From the NCBI GenBank assembly GCA_017433725.1, contig JAFRGQ010000098.1, forward strand, positions 229,991-293,990: a stretch of DNA of 64,000 nt, read 5' to 3'. A program made the translations under genes and the position numbers. Below the pieces are notes generated by a model, which was not told the DNA's origin, made no database searches, and saw only the letters and a program-made list of their open reading frames with translations. This DNA is from Lachnospiraceae bacterium. GTDB taxonomy: Bacteria > Bacillota > Clostridia > Lachnospirales > Lachnospiraceae. This document shows, in pieces, positions 41,354-51,347 of the stretch. Within the stretch, counting starts at the first letter, position 1. Every line of letters starts with the position of its first letter.

Positions 41354-42728
41354 TCTCTACTCCTTCATCTTCACGAAGAATATACAAGCCCTGTATGATA
41401 GCTATGAGAATAATCGTACTCATGACAGAGCTGCCGCCGTAACTGACAAGCGGGAGGGTGATTCCGGTCATCGGAATGAACTTTGTCACACCGCCGATCG
41501 TCAGGAATACCTGAAACGCATATTCCGCGCCGAGACCGATCGCTACGAGTTTGTAAAATGTATTTTTTCGCAGTTCCATCGAAATATTCACAATCAGGAG
41601 GAACATACTCATACATACAAGAATGAGACACATGGCAAATACGCCGCCGAATTCCTCACAGATCGCGGCAAATATAAAATCTCTCGACGCAACGGGTATC
41701 GTCTCGGGTCTTCCGTGGAATAAACCTGTGCCGAACCATCCGCCCGCGCCGATTGCAAAAAGTCCCTGTGCAATCTGATACCCCGATGTATCGTAGACGA
41801 GGAACGGATTTTTCCACGCCTCCACTCGCTTCCGCACATGCGCGAACAAATGATATGCAACCACGGCTGCACAGCTTCCGCCGAGCATTCCGACCAGCGG
41901 ATACAGCGGCCTGCGGGTCGCTACATACACGATGACAAGATACGCTACAAAAAACACCAGAGCTGTTCCGAGGTCTGTGGACAATACCAGGATCATAACA
42001 TGCAGAGCTGCAACAACACTGGTCACCACGACAGACTTGAATGATGTGTCATGAGATAGCTTTGACGCCATGAAGAAAACCAGTGTGATCTTGACCAGTT
42101 CCGAGAATTGAAAAGAGATGCCGCCGATCGTGATCGAGAGCTTTGCACCGCCGCTGACCGTTGCAAGAACAAGTACAACAGAAAGCGCCATAATGCCGAC
42201 CACTGCGTACAGCCACGTGAGCTCGGACAGTAAAGACAGTTTTCTGACGATCACAGGAATGATAAAGGCAATAACTACCGCTGCCGAAGCGATCACGAAC
42301 TGCTTCATTCCCTCATCGGGATCCAGCCTCGAAATCATGACAAAACCGATTGCCAGCAGCATGAGCATATCATTCACTAAAAGCATGGAGGCCTTGCCGT
42401 AAAGCAGGCGGTATCCGTGCAGCGTAACGAAATAAAAGACGCATATGCCGAGCATTGTACCCAGAGACACAATACTTCCGGTGTTCAGAAAAATCAGGAT
42501 GAAGGCCAGGATCGTAAACAGATATATGATACTGATCTGCTTTCTGATCACCTTTTTCTTTTTTTCTTCCGTCCGTTTTCCGAAATATGTGTAGTCCTCC
42601 AGGGCGAACAGCATAATCAGTATCAGAAATAAATATTTTGACAACTGTGTCAGGATATTCAGCGAATTCCCCATGAGTTCCGGAAGACGCGTCAGAATAT
42701 CCTGAACCTGTGCTAAAGAATTGCTCAT
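41328..42728 (-). CDS. FtsW/RodA/SpoVE-family peptidoglycan polymerase
   Basis: A 466-residue SEDS protein that polymerises lipid II outside the membrane. About ten membrane segments; conserved parts include GGISFQFSELVKITLVFFMA, STDLGTALVFFVAYL (about 255), GYQIAQGLFAIGAGGWFGTGL and the C-terminal FIPMTGITLPLVSYGGSS (about 418). Which role (division, elongation, sporulation) cannot be decided from sequence; pairing with the PBP and with ZapA nearby suggests growth or division. The ATG overlaps the U32 stop (ATGA). Confidence 0.93.
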   Translation of the reverse strand: MSNSLAQVQDILTRLPELMGNSLNILTQLSKYLFLILIMLFALEDYTYFGKRTEEKKKKVIRKQISIIYLFTILAFILIFLNTGSIVSLGTMLGICVFYFVTLHGYRLLYGKASMLLVNDMLMLLAIGFVMISRLDPDEGMKQFVIASAAVVIAFIIPVIVRKLSLLSELTWLYAVVGIMALSVVLVLATVSGGAKLSITIGGISFQFSELVKITLVFFMASKLSHDTSFKSVVVTSVVAALHVMILVLSTDLGTALVFFVAYLVIVYVATRRPLYPLVGMLGGSCAAVVAYHLFAHVRKRVEAWKNPFLVYDTSGYQIAQGLFAIGAGGWFGTGLFHGRPETIPVASRDFIFAAICEEFGGVFAMCLILVCMSMFLLIVNISMELRKNTFYKLVAIGLGAEYAFQVFLTIGGVTKFIPMTGITLPLVSYGGSSVMSTIILIAIIQGLYILREDEGVEIEKKKIRR

Positions 42729-45010
42729 TCGACTCCTCTGTTAAAGTGTCCTTTCGTGTGTTCTCCCGGAACGTCCTCCCGGGTTCCGGCGTGAATTGTC
42801 CTGCCGGCAATTCTGCAGATTTCAGATACGGTATTTGGGGCTTCATCCGTAAAGACAAGCCTGACAAGCCTGATACCGATCCTTTTCATAAAATCCGTTT
42901 CGCTAAGCAGCGACAGAACGACAGGATTCCTTATGATATTATAGCAGAAATCGCAGTCGCATGTGACCCTGAATGACCTGCCCTTTCGATCTGTCAGGGA
43001 AAGGGAAGGATGATCGTTTGTACAGCCGGAAGTCGTCTTCTTCAGGCACTGCGCAGTGATCATCAGCGGAAGATGTCCGTAGACAATAAGCTCGGAAGTG
43101 TCATTCTGCCTGTTCAGAATCTCTTTTTTGTTCAGTTCTACCGGTACCGTATCTTCGTCAAAGCCGAAAGATTTGAGGAAATTTCGTGCTTCGCTGTTAA
43201 AGGTATAAACAGAACTGTCTGCCCGGGTAAGACTGACAAGTCCCTCTTTGCGAAGTCTTGCAAGCGTCTCGAAACTTCTTGCGAGAAACCCCTCATAACC
43301 GAGTTCAGCGATTTTTTGGTCAATCATTCTGATTTTTGCTATTCCGTCATTCCGTTCGATATAAGGCATTGCGAGGGATAGCTTTTTTCCGCATTTCCGG
43401 GCTTCCGCAAGGAGCGTCTCAGCCTTTTCGAGGACCTTCCCGTCATCAGTATCTTTCCTGCAGAAAAAGCCGTAAGGAACATAAATAAGGTCAATATCTT
43501 TCGAAGACAGGACCGCTCTGAACTGCTCTTCCGTCTGCACTTCAGCAGAGATTCGTATCGAACTGTCGGCCCACGCCTCTGCCTTGCTGTTCTTTTGCTT
43601 TTGCCGATTCAAAGAGGATATCTCTGTAAGATCAGCAGATAACATACGCTCTTTCTCAGCCGGAACAGAACGTATACTGCCTGCAAGCAGAGCCTCGTCC
43701 ATAACCGCAAACACCTCACGCCGAAGCGCGTTGAGCTGCGCCATAGGAACAAATGATTCTCCGTCTGTATCCACTGTGAGTTCACGGAATCTGTAACCGG
43801 ATCCCCCGGTCTTCATCACCTGGTCATAAATCCTCTGCTCCGATAGAGGTCTGTTCTCCGCCGGCTGAACTTTCTCGCCGTACACTGTCACACATTCTCC
43901 GGTGCGCAGTTCGGTCACATTCATAGCGAGAGATCTGCCGGCTCTGACAGTCACGTTACCGGTAAGTACGAGACTTGTATCTTTCTCGACATATCGAGAG
44001 TGCATTTTTTCGTACAGGTCTGCTCTCGTCTTCTCTTCCTGTTCATTTAATGTATGCCTGTTCAGAGCGATCATATCGGCTCCGTTATGCCTCGTCAGGT
44101 AACCGTCCGTGAAACCGTCCCTGTTGAACAGTGTGAGAAGCGTCTTCCTGTCTTTTTGGCTGACCCGATAGGATCGGCGCCCGCCGTTTAGATACAGGTC
44201 AATATATTTTCTGTAAATGCTTACAACACCTGCTCCGTACTCGGCCTGTTTCATCCTGCCCTCGATTTTGAAGGAGCATACGCCCGCTTCAATCAGATCG
44301 GGAAGAAAATCGAGTGTGCACATATCTTTGGGACTCAGAAGCTCACCGGAAAATGAAGTTTTTCCGTCGGTCTGCTTACCTCTTTGACCTCCCGAAAGTG
44401 AGTAGCGAAGCCTGCAAGGCTGAGCGCATCTTCCTCTGTTTCCGCTCCTTCCGCCGATCATGCCGGACAGCAGACACTGACCGGAATAGCATACGCAGAT
44501 AGCTCCATGAACAAATGCTTCCACTTCAAGATTGCTGATTTCCCTGATATCCTTCAGTTCACGCAGAGACAGCTCCCTTGCGGGCACTACCCTTGTGACG
44601 CCGTATTCGCCGAGCATAGCAGCGCTGTATGGACCGGTCACGGTCATCTGAGTACTCGCATGGAGAGGCAGATCGGGGAAGTTTTCATGAAGAACTTTGA
44701 GAACGCCGAAATCCTGCACGAGGACAGCATCCACTCCGTGAATATAGTAAGGGGTAATGTAATCGACGAGCTCATTAAGCTCGCTTTCTTTCAAAAGCGT
44801 ATTAACGGTGAGGTATACACGCACTCCCCTCCTGTGAGCATAGTCGAGCGCAGAGACAAGATCCGCCTCATCCGGATTCTCCGCATATGCACGTGCGCCG
44901 AAACGGCTTCCGCCGATATAAACAGCGTCCGCACCGGCTTCTAGCACTGCTTTCAGGGCTGTGACCGAACCTGCAGGCGCCAGTAGTTCAATGCTTTTTT
45001 CTTTCGTCAT
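42725..45010 (-). CDS. U32-family peptidase with DUF3656 (RlhA-like)
   Basis: A protein of about 761 residues. The N-terminal U32 domain (about 1-330) holds ELLAPAGSVTALKAVLEAGADAVYIGG and the signature EAFVHGAICVCYSGQCLLS (about 190) with GRCAQPCRLRY. A DUF3656-type collagenase domain and a C-terminal part with further cysteines (CDCDFCYN, about 695) follow. E. coli RlhA, of the same make-up, hydroxylates 23S rRNA C2501; others are called collagenase-like. I favour a tRNA/rRNA modification role by homology. The ATG at 45010 is chosen; the longer frame starts inside the zapA terminator. Confidence 0.9.
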   Translation of the reverse strand: MTKEKSIELLAPAGSVTALKAVLEAGADAVYIGGSRFGARAYAENPDEADLVSALDYAHRRGVRVYLTVNTLLKESELNELVDYITPYYIHGVDAVLVQDFGVLKVLHENFPDLPLHASTQMTVTGPYSAAMLGEYGVTRVVPARELSLRELKDIREISNLEVEAFVHGAICVCYSGQCLLSGMIGGRSGNRGRCAQPCRLRYSLSGGQRGKQTDGKTSFSGELLSPKDMCTLDFLPDLIEAGVCSFKIEGRMKQAEYGAGVVSIYRKYIDLYLNGGRRSYRVSQKDRKTLLTLFNRDGFTDGYLTRHNGADMIALNRHTLNEQEEKTRADLYEKMHSRYVEKDTSLVLTGNVTVRAGRSLAMNVTELRTGECVTVYGEKVQPAENRPLSEQRIYDQVMKTGGSGYRFRELTVDTDGESFVPMAQLNALRREVFAVMDEALLAGSIRSVPAEKERMLSADLTEISSLNRQKQKNSKAEAWADSSIRISAEVQTEEQFRAVLSSKDIDLIYVPYGFFCRKDTDDGKVLEKAETLLAEARKCGKKLSLAMPYIERNDGIAKIRMIDQKIAELGYEGFLARSFETLARLRKEGLVSLTRADSSVYTFNSEARNFLKSFGFDEDTVPVELNKKEILNRQNDTSELIVYGHLPLMITAQCLKKTTSGCTNDHPSLSLTDRKGRSFRVTCDCDFCYNIIRNPVVLSLLSETDFMKRIGIRLVRLVFTDEAPNTVSEICRIAGRTIHAGTREDVPGEHTKGHFNRGVE

Positions 45011-45042
45011 ATGTCCTAAACAAAAGTCCTCTGTATAAATGA

Positions 45043-45071
45043 AAGGGTGATCACAATATGTAATCACCCTT
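45043..45071 (-). terminator. zapA terminator
   Basis: A 9-bp stem (45043-45051 with 45063-45071), followed on the minus strand by TCATTT. The T-run is modest, so some read-through into the U32 gene is possible. Confidence 0.6.
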
Positions 45072-45085
45072 CTCGTATTTCTGAT

Positions 45086-45460
45086 TCAATGTTTTCTGGA
45101 TGATCTGTACCGATCATTGGACGGAGTCGGCGGATCCGGGCTCGTCAGTTCATCCAGTTCCATCTGAAGCTCGACAATCTGCTGTTTCAGCTCATAAAGC
45201 TCTTTGTCTTTATTCTGTAGATCTTCATCAAAGACTTCAGCCTGATTTCTCGCCTTAAAATAATCATCGGCAATGTTGAGTGCAAGAAGGGTATTCTTCA
45301 TCTCGGCTGTCATGCGGTTCCAGCCCTTGAGCTCGGAAAGCTCATTCATCTTATGATTAAGATATGCGGCCACTCTCTGCAGATACTCTTCACTCTCATA
45401 ACCGGAAAGCTTTGTGACTTTTCCGCCAATAACAACTGTGACCGTATTTTTCGCTGACAT
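45086..45460 (-). CDS. zapA: Cell division protein ZapA
   Basis: A 124-residue ZapA-family protein that bundles FtsZ filaments at the division site. It begins KNTVTVVIGGKVTKLSGYESEEYLQRVAAYLN and has the family ALNIADDYFKAR region (about 70), then a coiled coil to about residue 110 and a Pro-rich tail. GGAGGCGG precedes the ATG. Upstream of the U32/FtsW-type genes. Confidence 0.93.
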   Translation of the reverse strand: MSAKNTVTVVIGGKVTKLSGYESEEYLQRVAAYLNHKMNELSELKGWNRMTAEMKNTLLALNIADDYFKARNQAEVFDEDLQNKDKELYELKQQIVELQMELDELTSPDPPTPSNDRYRSSRKH

Positions 45461-45552
45461 AAACCGCCTCCATTATCGGGACATGTGACAAGCCCGTTTT
45501 TCGTTATATATGAACATTATACAAAAAATGAAGAAAAATACAACCGTTTTCC

Positions 45553-46632
45553 TCACCAACGCGTTAATATCGCATCCGCCGCGGCCTTTGTCATGGTTCC
45601 GCGCCGCAGAAGACGTCCGATACGCTCTGCTCCGCGGCAAAGTCCGTTATAATCCTCATCTGTTAAAGATTCGACAGCCTCTTTGATTTCTCCGAGAGAA
45701 GAAACTGTGATCCCGCAGTGATTCTCTCGTACAAAATCGGCAAGCGCAGCGTTTTCCCATATGATGACCGGGATTCCCGAAGACAGGAAAAGGGAAGTTT
45801 TATGGGGGTTGTTGAACGAGAGGTATTCACCGTAAACTCCGCTGCAGGTCTCACTGCTGTCTCCGTCCCAGACAAGACCGAAGCTTCCTTTAAGAAGGAA
45901 AGGAAGCTCTTCCGGAGGCTGAGATCCCATGTATGCAATATTTTCCGCTTCCGAACCGCAGAAGTTCGTCCCGAACAGTTCGAACGATACATCCGAAGGA
46001 AGATCATAGACATATCCTGCTTTATGTCTTGCAAGATTGCCTGCAATGAGGATCGGTCCGTTTTTCATGCATTTGCCCGAACATGAATTTCTTTTTGTAA
46101 ACTCAGGAATCAAATAATCGAATATGCCGAGACAGACGATCTTATCGGCATCAATTCCGAGTTCTGTCAGAAGACCTTTCATTTTCTCGTTGTGCGCTAT
46201 GATTCCGTCCGCCGCAAGAAGGACCGTCTTTTCCTCGATGTCAAACCGCATTTTTTCCGCGAAAGAGGCATTTGCCTTCTTTTTCCAGCGGAGGATCTCA
46301 AGATCATGAATCAGGAGTACTACTTTCACACCGCGCTTTTGGAGAGACCTGACGCAAAGTGCATAGAAGACGGTATGCAGAACAGGCGGGAACTGGATAT
46401 ACAGTATGTCTCCCTCCGTAAGTTTCGCGAAAGCCCTCTTCCATCTTGCGGCAATTTTCACATGTTCAGCCATCTTCCGCAGAGGATCCGGCGTATCACG
46501 CTTCATGTCTGAGAGTGTGATTCTCTTCATACCCATATGGGACAGAATCCTTGTGACATCGTCTCTTGCCTTGACTGCTGCGTTATTTTTCAGGTGCTCA
46601 TCATATTGTATTTCGGATACACAGTATTTCAA
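45553..46632 (-). CDS. Glycosyltransferase, galactofuranosyl-type
   Basis: A 359-residue protein with the two-domain look of a GT-B glycosyltransferase, similar to beta-1,6-galactofuranosyltransferases used for cell-surface polymers. Seen: GDILYIQFPPVLHTVFY (about 73), VVLLIHDLEILRW (about 102), IIAHNEKMKGLL (about 143) and the C-terminal YLSFNNPHKTSLFLSSGIPVIIW (about 270-292), a nucleotide-sugar-type region. The start is TTG with GGGG upstream. Last of three glycosylation genes. Donor and acceptor are not identifiable. Confidence 0.8.
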   Translation of the reverse strand: MKYCVSEIQYDEHLKNNAAVKARDDVTRILSHMGMKRITLSDMKRDTPDPLRKMAEHVKIAARWKRAFAKLTEGDILYIQFPPVLHTVFYALCVRSLQKRGVKVVLLIHDLEILRWKKKANASFAEKMRFDIEEKTVLLAADGIIAHNEKMKGLLTELGIDADKIVCLGIFDYLIPEFTKRNSCSGKCMKNGPILIAGNLARHKAGYVYDLPSDVSFELFGTNFCGSEAENIAYMGSQPPEELPFLLKGSFGLVWDGDSSETCSGVYGEYLSFNNPHKTSLFLSSGIPVIIWENAALADFVRENHCGITVSSLGEIKEAVESLTDEDYNGLCRGAERIGRLLRRGTMTKAAADAILTRW

Positions 46633-46720
46633 ATGTTTACCCCGTATTTAATCTCTGACGCAGAATTCTCGTGACTTTAGTCTTGAGACGAATGCGCAAA
46701 ATGAGACTTATCTCTTTGAT

Positions 46721-48589
46721 TCATGCTTTCATAAATGCGGTGATACCGTGGACTACGCGCTTTTCTTCAGGCGGCAGCTGCATATAGTCCCCGTAGAGAT
46801 TCGAAAGATACTCGACATAATTGGACGGGACCGGATAAAGCTCCCCTTCGAATTCCTTCCATACAGGGGTCATATACTGCTTGCGGTCGATTTTTTCTCT
46901 TGGTCCGCAGCCCCACATGATGCAGCAGACCGTCTTGCCTTCATCGAACGGAAAGCTTTTGGAGACGTCATCGATCATACGGCACAGTGTGTGCATCGGA
47001 ATCGGCAGAAGGGCAGCTTTCGCGAACGGTTTTAGCGCAGCCTTAAGCCGGCTTTTCCCCTCGCCTTTCTGAGACATTTTCAGGAGCAGTGCATGCCTTA
47101 AGATATGTGATTTTCTGCAGGCAGCGGCACATTTTTCCGGATCATCCGAATTGCCGTCCATCGGAAGGATATCGATCCAGATATGGCGGACATTGTATCG
47201 GTCATCATAATAATCCACACTGATATCTGTCCTTGTATCGACAAGCTTCATGAACGGGAAATTACTGCTTCCGTCTTTATAACTCACGATTTTTACATAT
47301 TCCGGCAGAAAAGTAAGATCCACATCACCGTTCAAAAGCCTTTCATAGTCCGGGCGGGGCATGAATACATCGATGTCATCATCCCAGGGAATAAAACCCT
47401 GATGCCGGATACTTCCGAGCATGGTGCCTCCGCAAAGAGTATAATACAGACTATTTTTGCTGCAAATAGTATCGAATTCTCTGAGAAGTCCTTTCTCTAC
47501 CTGTTTGATGTCGGCCAGATCAAGGCGGATCATATCTTCCCTCTCAAGATCGTTCTTTCTGCGAGCAGCTGAATTCTTCGGTTCTTCGCTCTTTTCCCCC
47601 GGCGTGCTGTTCATGTCCGGATGCAGCCACAAAAGTTTATTGCGAAAAGCCCACATCTTCCTGTACAGACCATAATCCATAAGAACGAATCGTATTGCAA
47701 GCTGGTCGCGTGTAGGAGCCTGCGGATCATGGAGCACGATCTTACTGTACTTTCTTATGAACGCAATGATATCCTTTCTCAGATCGTCATAACCTTCCAC
47801 GCCTTCCAGCTGGTTCAAAGTGCTGAAACGGGAATAGACGCGGCGCCTGATCACCGCTGTCCGAAGCTCCGGATAAACGGCTAATACTCCTTTTGCCATC
47901 ATATCCGTAGCCTTCAACATATCGATTTTATGCGGATTAAAAGAACCGTTCACTATGGAATTCGGCCGATACATGTATGTGTATGTGGAACGGTATCCGA
48001 CTGCGATGCGCTTCGCTTTCAGCATTAAGGAGTAAGTGATTGCGATATCTTCAAAGCAGTAACCTTTCGGATAATGTATTCCATCGAAAAGCTCTCTTTT
48101 GTACAGCTTTCCCCATGCCGAGGTATCGATTACATCATGATACAGCATCCTTTCGATACAGGTCTTATCATCAAGACATTCTTCACCGTATCCGCCTTTA
48201 TCATGAATCTTGCCGTTGTAATACATGAACCTGTGCTGCGACACAGCCATATCCGTACCGAACTGTTCGGCAAGTGACATAAGATATTCGATATGATCGT
48301 TGTCCACTATGTCATCGGCATCGACGAAAATGACCCATTTCCCCTTGGCTTTTTCAATTCCGTAATTCCGCGTATCGGAAATTCCGCCGTTTTTTTTGTG
48401 ATAAACAGTGACTCCTTCATGATCTTTATAGCTGTCGCATAGACGACTGCAAGATTCACGGGAACCGTCATCCACGATAATGATCTCGAAATCTTTATAA
48501 GTCTGGTTGAACAGACTTTCCATGCACTGAGGAAGATACTCCTCGATATTGTAAACCGGCAGAATAACAGAAACACTCGCTTGCGACAT
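46721..48589 (-). CDS. GT2 glycosyltransferase fused to LicD-type phosphotransferase
   Basis: A 622-residue two-domain protein. Residues about 1-240 are a family 2 glycosyltransferase (SVILPVYNIEEYLPQCMESL, IIIVDDGS, and VIFVDADDIVDNDH with the metal-binding DxD). Residues about 375-600 are a LicD domain (LCGGTMLGSIRHQGFIPWDD and DIDVFMPRPDYERL), which transfers phosphocholine or other phospho-alcohols from CDP donors to sugars. A single chain could both add a sugar and decorate it. The ATG at 48589 has AGGAGGAGA upstream; the longer frame overlaps the DUF4422 gene. The CDP donor could come from the TarI-like gene at 12.2 kb, but this is inference. Confidence 0.88.
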   Translation of the reverse strand: MSQASVSVILPVYNIEEYLPQCMESLFNQTYKDFEIIIVDDGSRESCSRLCDSYKDHEGVTVYHKKNGGISDTRNYGIEKAKGKWVIFVDADDIVDNDHIEYLMSLAEQFGTDMAVSQHRFMYYNGKIHDKGGYGEECLDDKTCIERMLYHDVIDTSAWGKLYKRELFDGIHYPKGYCFEDIAITYSLMLKAKRIAVGYRSTYTYMYRPNSIVNGSFNPHKIDMLKATDMMAKGVLAVYPELRTAVIRRRVYSRFSTLNQLEGVEGYDDLRKDIIAFIRKYSKIVLHDPQAPTRDQLAIRFVLMDYGLYRKMWAFRNKLLWLHPDMNSTPGEKSEEPKNSAARRKNDLEREDMIRLDLADIKQVEKGLLREFDTICSKNSLYYTLCGGTMLGSIRHQGFIPWDDDIDVFMPRPDYERLLNGDVDLTFLPEYVKIVSYKDGSSNFPFMKLVDTRTDISVDYYDDRYNVRHIWIDILPMDGNSDDPEKCAAACRKSHILRHALLLKMSQKGEGKSRLKAALKPFAKAALLPIPMHTLCRMIDDVSKSFPFDEGKTVCCIMWGCGPREKIDRKQYMTPVWKEFEGELYPVPSNYVEYLSNLYGDYMQLPPEEKRVVHGITAFMKA

Positions 48590-48620
48590 TCTCTCCTCCT
48601 GAAACTGATACTGCGCTTGA

Positions 48621-49472
48621 TCAGAAGCTGGTTTCATATTTTTTATGCAGGAACTTCGCCTGCAGGAAAGCAAAAATCTTCTTCAGCCAGTTTACTTTCT
48701 CTGTAAGAATACAGGGAAGTTCCTTAATGTCATTTTCGGAGACCACACCGGTCTTGATCTGATAATCCAGCCAGACGTTGAAGATAATTTCTGCAACGCG
48801 TCCGAAAAACCTCCCCTGATAGTAGCTGTAATTCGGACGGTCCGTCCATTTTTCCAGTTCCCCGAGAATCGTAAAGAGCCATGTACAGTACTGATCAAGA
48901 AGACTTCTCTCCATGATCATCATATTGAACATATAGCCGCCGGTGCGCTTCATGACATCGTCGAAGGACTCAAGATAGTCGGGATACACACGCGTCACGA
49001 TTTCTCTGATTTCGTCAAGATGTTCCGCATAATGCGTATGCGCATAATGTGTATAAAGCGTTTCAATAAAATATTCACGTTTTTCCGGAACAATAATTCT
49101 GTACTGTTCTATGAGAGCATCAGCCTGACTTCCCGTGAGGATCTTCTCATTAAGAATCTCTTCAATGCTTTTACGCTTCACAATACTTCTGTGTCTCGTA
49201 AAATACCGGCGGTAGTGCACAAGTCCGAGATAATCGGCCGGTACATGTTTCCATGCCCAGTACAGTCCTGTCAGCTCACAGTACTGTGGATTTTTCTCCG
49301 ATATGTTTTCCCCGATACAGTCTTTCACATAACCGAAATCGTTCAGTTTACCGGTAGCCGGATTCGGAATGGAAGCTCCGACATGCAATGGCATATATAA
49401 ACCATCGCTCGGCATCGGATATTCTTTATGAGTTGCCACGATCACTTTGATCCTGGGATTGCTATCTGCCAT
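48621..49472 (-). CDS. DUF4422 glycosyltransferase-like protein
   Basis: A 283-residue protein of the DUF4422 family, found in capsule and exopolysaccharide clusters and thought to be a glycosyltransferase. Typical: VIVATHKEYPMP at the start, YCELTGLYWAWKH (about 62), LGLVHYRRYFTRH (about 80) and FNMMIMERSLLDQYC (about 182). First gene of the DUF4422 / GT2-LicD / galactofuranosyl-type group. Reaction unknown. Confidence 0.85.
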   Translation of the reverse strand: MADSNPRIKVIVATHKEYPMPSDGLYMPLHVGASIPNPATGKLNDFGYVKDCIGENISEKNPQYCELTGLYWAWKHVPADYLGLVHYRRYFTRHRSIVKRKSIEEILNEKILTGSQADALIEQYRIIVPEKREYFIETLYTHYAHTHYAEHLDEIREIVTRVYPDYLESFDDVMKRTGGYMFNMMIMERSLLDQYCTWLFTILGELEKWTDRPNYSYYQGRFFGRVAEIIFNVWLDYQIKTGVVSENDIKELPCILTEKVNWLKKIFAFLQAKFLHKKYETSF

Positions 49473-49681
49473 CTGTTAAATACCTTGCTTAATTATATAC
49501 TTTTTCCCGTTTTTATGTCTGAACGAACGTCACAGGCAAGATGAAAATATATATTTCCATACTCATCTGAGAAAGACAACTTCGAGAATGTATAGTTGCT
49601 TAATAAATAGTTACATATGCTTATTTATCGAAAAAGATCGGAAAATGTATATTTCCTGTCGATTTCTGCCGAGTCATTATA

Positions 49682-50689
49682 TCACTTAACGGGCGATAGT
49701 CCAAGATGTCTGTAAGAAAGTGGTGTAACAACTCTTCCCCTCGCAGTACGGTTTATGAAGCCGTTTTTTAAAAGATACGGTTCGTATACGTCTTCAATCG
49801 TACCGGGATCCTCACCTACAGTTGCCGCGAGTGTATCCAGACCGACAGGACCTCCGTCGAATTTCAGTATCATGGTTTCAAGTATACGTCTGTCCAGCAT
49901 CTCCAGTCCATACTGATCGACTTCAAGCAGATCCAGTGCAAAGGATGCAACTTCATCCGTTATTCGGCCGTCATATCGAATCTGAGCAAAATCTCTGACA
50001 CGCTTCAGCAGTCTGTTGGCAAGTCTGGGCGTTCCCCGTGATCTTCGTGCCAGCTGCATGGCACCGGCGTCATCGATCTCCACGTCCAGAAGGACGGCTG
50101 AACGCTTTATAATAATCATCAGTTCTTCGGGAGAATAATACTCCAGATGATTCACGACGCCAAATCTGTCCCGCAGCGGGGCTGTCAGCATGCCGGGTCT
50201 CGTCGTTGCCCCTACGAGCGTGAATCTCGGAAGATCCAGGCGTATCGATCTGGCGGTAGCACCTTTCCCGATAATAATGTCGATTGCATAATCTTCCATT
50301 GCCGGATACAAAACTTCCTCGACCTGACGGCTCATACGATGAATCTCATCGATAAAGAGAACATCGCGCTCCTGAAGATTATTTAAAATGGCTGCCATAT
50401 CACCGGGTTTTTCTATTGCGGGACCGCTCGTCACTTTCAGATGCGTTCCCATCTCGTTCGCAATGATTCCGGCAAGTGTTGTCTTTCCCAGTCCCGGAGG
50501 ACCGTAGAAAAGCACATGATCGAGGCTGTCTCCGCGCTGTTTCGCAGCATCGATATATACCCGGAGAGTCTCCTTGGTCTTATCCTGACCTATATATTCT
50601 TCCAGTCTCTGAGGTCTGAGACTCGGTTCTATTCTGCTGTCTTCGTATGTTGCCTCAGTTGTTATCTTCCGTTTGGCCGGCATTGACAT
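49682..50689 (-). CDS. ruvB: Holliday junction branch-migration helicase RuvB
   Basis: Hexameric AAA+ motor that drives branch migration with RuvA. 335 residues; Walker [13 protein letters not shown] (about 64), Walker B DEIHRM (about 116), sensor 1 GATTRPG (about 160), arginine-finger region LRDRFGV and the C-terminal winged helix ([22 protein letters not shown]). Intact. Directly after ruvA, 12 bases apart. No RuvC gene, as usual in Firmicutes; RecU is present at 21.2 kb. Confidence 0.97.
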   Translation of the reverse strand: MSMPAKRKITTEATYEDSRIEPSLRPQRLEEYIGQDKTKETLRVYIDAAKQRGDSLDHVLFYGPPGLGKTTLAGIIANEMGTHLKVTSGPAIEKPGDMAAILNNLQERDVLFIDEIHRMSRQVEEVLYPAMEDYAIDIIIGKGATARSIRLDLPRFTLVGATTRPGMLTAPLRDRFGVVNHLEYYSPEELMIIIKRSAVLLDVEIDDAGAMQLARRSRGTPRLANRLLKRVRDFAQIRYDGRITDEVASFALDLLEVDQYGLEMLDRRILETMILKFDGGPVGLDTLAATVGEDPGTIEDVYEPYLLKNGFINRTARGRVVTPLSYRHLGLSPVK

Positions 50690-50701
50690 TCCTTCCGTAT
50701 A

Positions 50702-51307
50702 TCACATTTCCCGAAGAGCAGCCTTCAGCAGTTTTTCAACAGTGATCTCTTCCATATCGGAAGCAACTTTTCGAACTGCCTTCAATGCCTCGGCGTTGCT
50801 ATAGCCAAGTGCCGCAAGAGCGAGCACGGCTTCCGTCTCGGGACTGTCCTCTCCCGCCGGGGTCCTCTCTTCGGTATGGGAAACTTTCTTTTCAAACGCA
50901 TCCTCAAGATCGACTTTATCTTTCAGCTCAAGTATTATCTTCTGGGCTGTCTTTTTCCCTATGCCCGGCGCTTTTGCGATAGTTGCCGCATCTCCGGACA
51001 GAACAGCGAACCGCAGTGTGTCTGAAGACAGTCCTGACATAACTCCCAGCGCACCTTTCGGTCCGATGCCGCTTACACCGAGAAGCATGCGGAACATTTC
51101 CAAATCATCCTCGGAAAGAAATCCGTAGAGGAGCATTGCATCTTCCCTGACAGCAAAGTGTGTGTGAAGCAGGATATCGTCACCTTTCCTAATTCCGCTC
51201 CCTATAACAGAAGAAGGTACGAGAATATTGTACCCTATACCGTTATTGTCCAAAACAAGACTGTCGTCCCGGATACGGACCACTTCTCCTTTAATGAAAG
51301 CATACAT
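50702..51307 (-). CDS. ruvA: Holliday junction DNA helicase subunit RuvA
   Basis: Binds four-way junctions and loads RuvB. 201 residues: an OB domain (1-63, MYAFIKGEVVRIRDDSLVLD), two HhH motifs (LLGVSGIGPKGAL near 76 and APGIGKKTAQKIILELKDK near 111), and the C-terminal RuvB-contact domain (EAVLALAALGYSNAEALKAV). AGGAGTAAGTC precedes the ATG. ruvAB operon. Confidence 0.97.
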   Translation of the reverse strand: MYAFIKGEVVRIRDDSLVLDNNGIGYNILVPSSVIGSGIRKGDDILLHTHFAVREDAMLLYGFLSEDDLEMFRMLLGVSGIGPKGALGVMSGLSSDTLRFAVLSGDAATIAKAPGIGKKTAQKIILELKDKVDLEDAFEKKVSHTEERTPAGEDSPETEAVLALAALGYSNAEALKAVRKVASDMEEITVEKLLKAALREM

Positions 51308-51347
51308 GACTTACTCCTGTTCGAGATATCTGAGGAACCGGTTCTTT

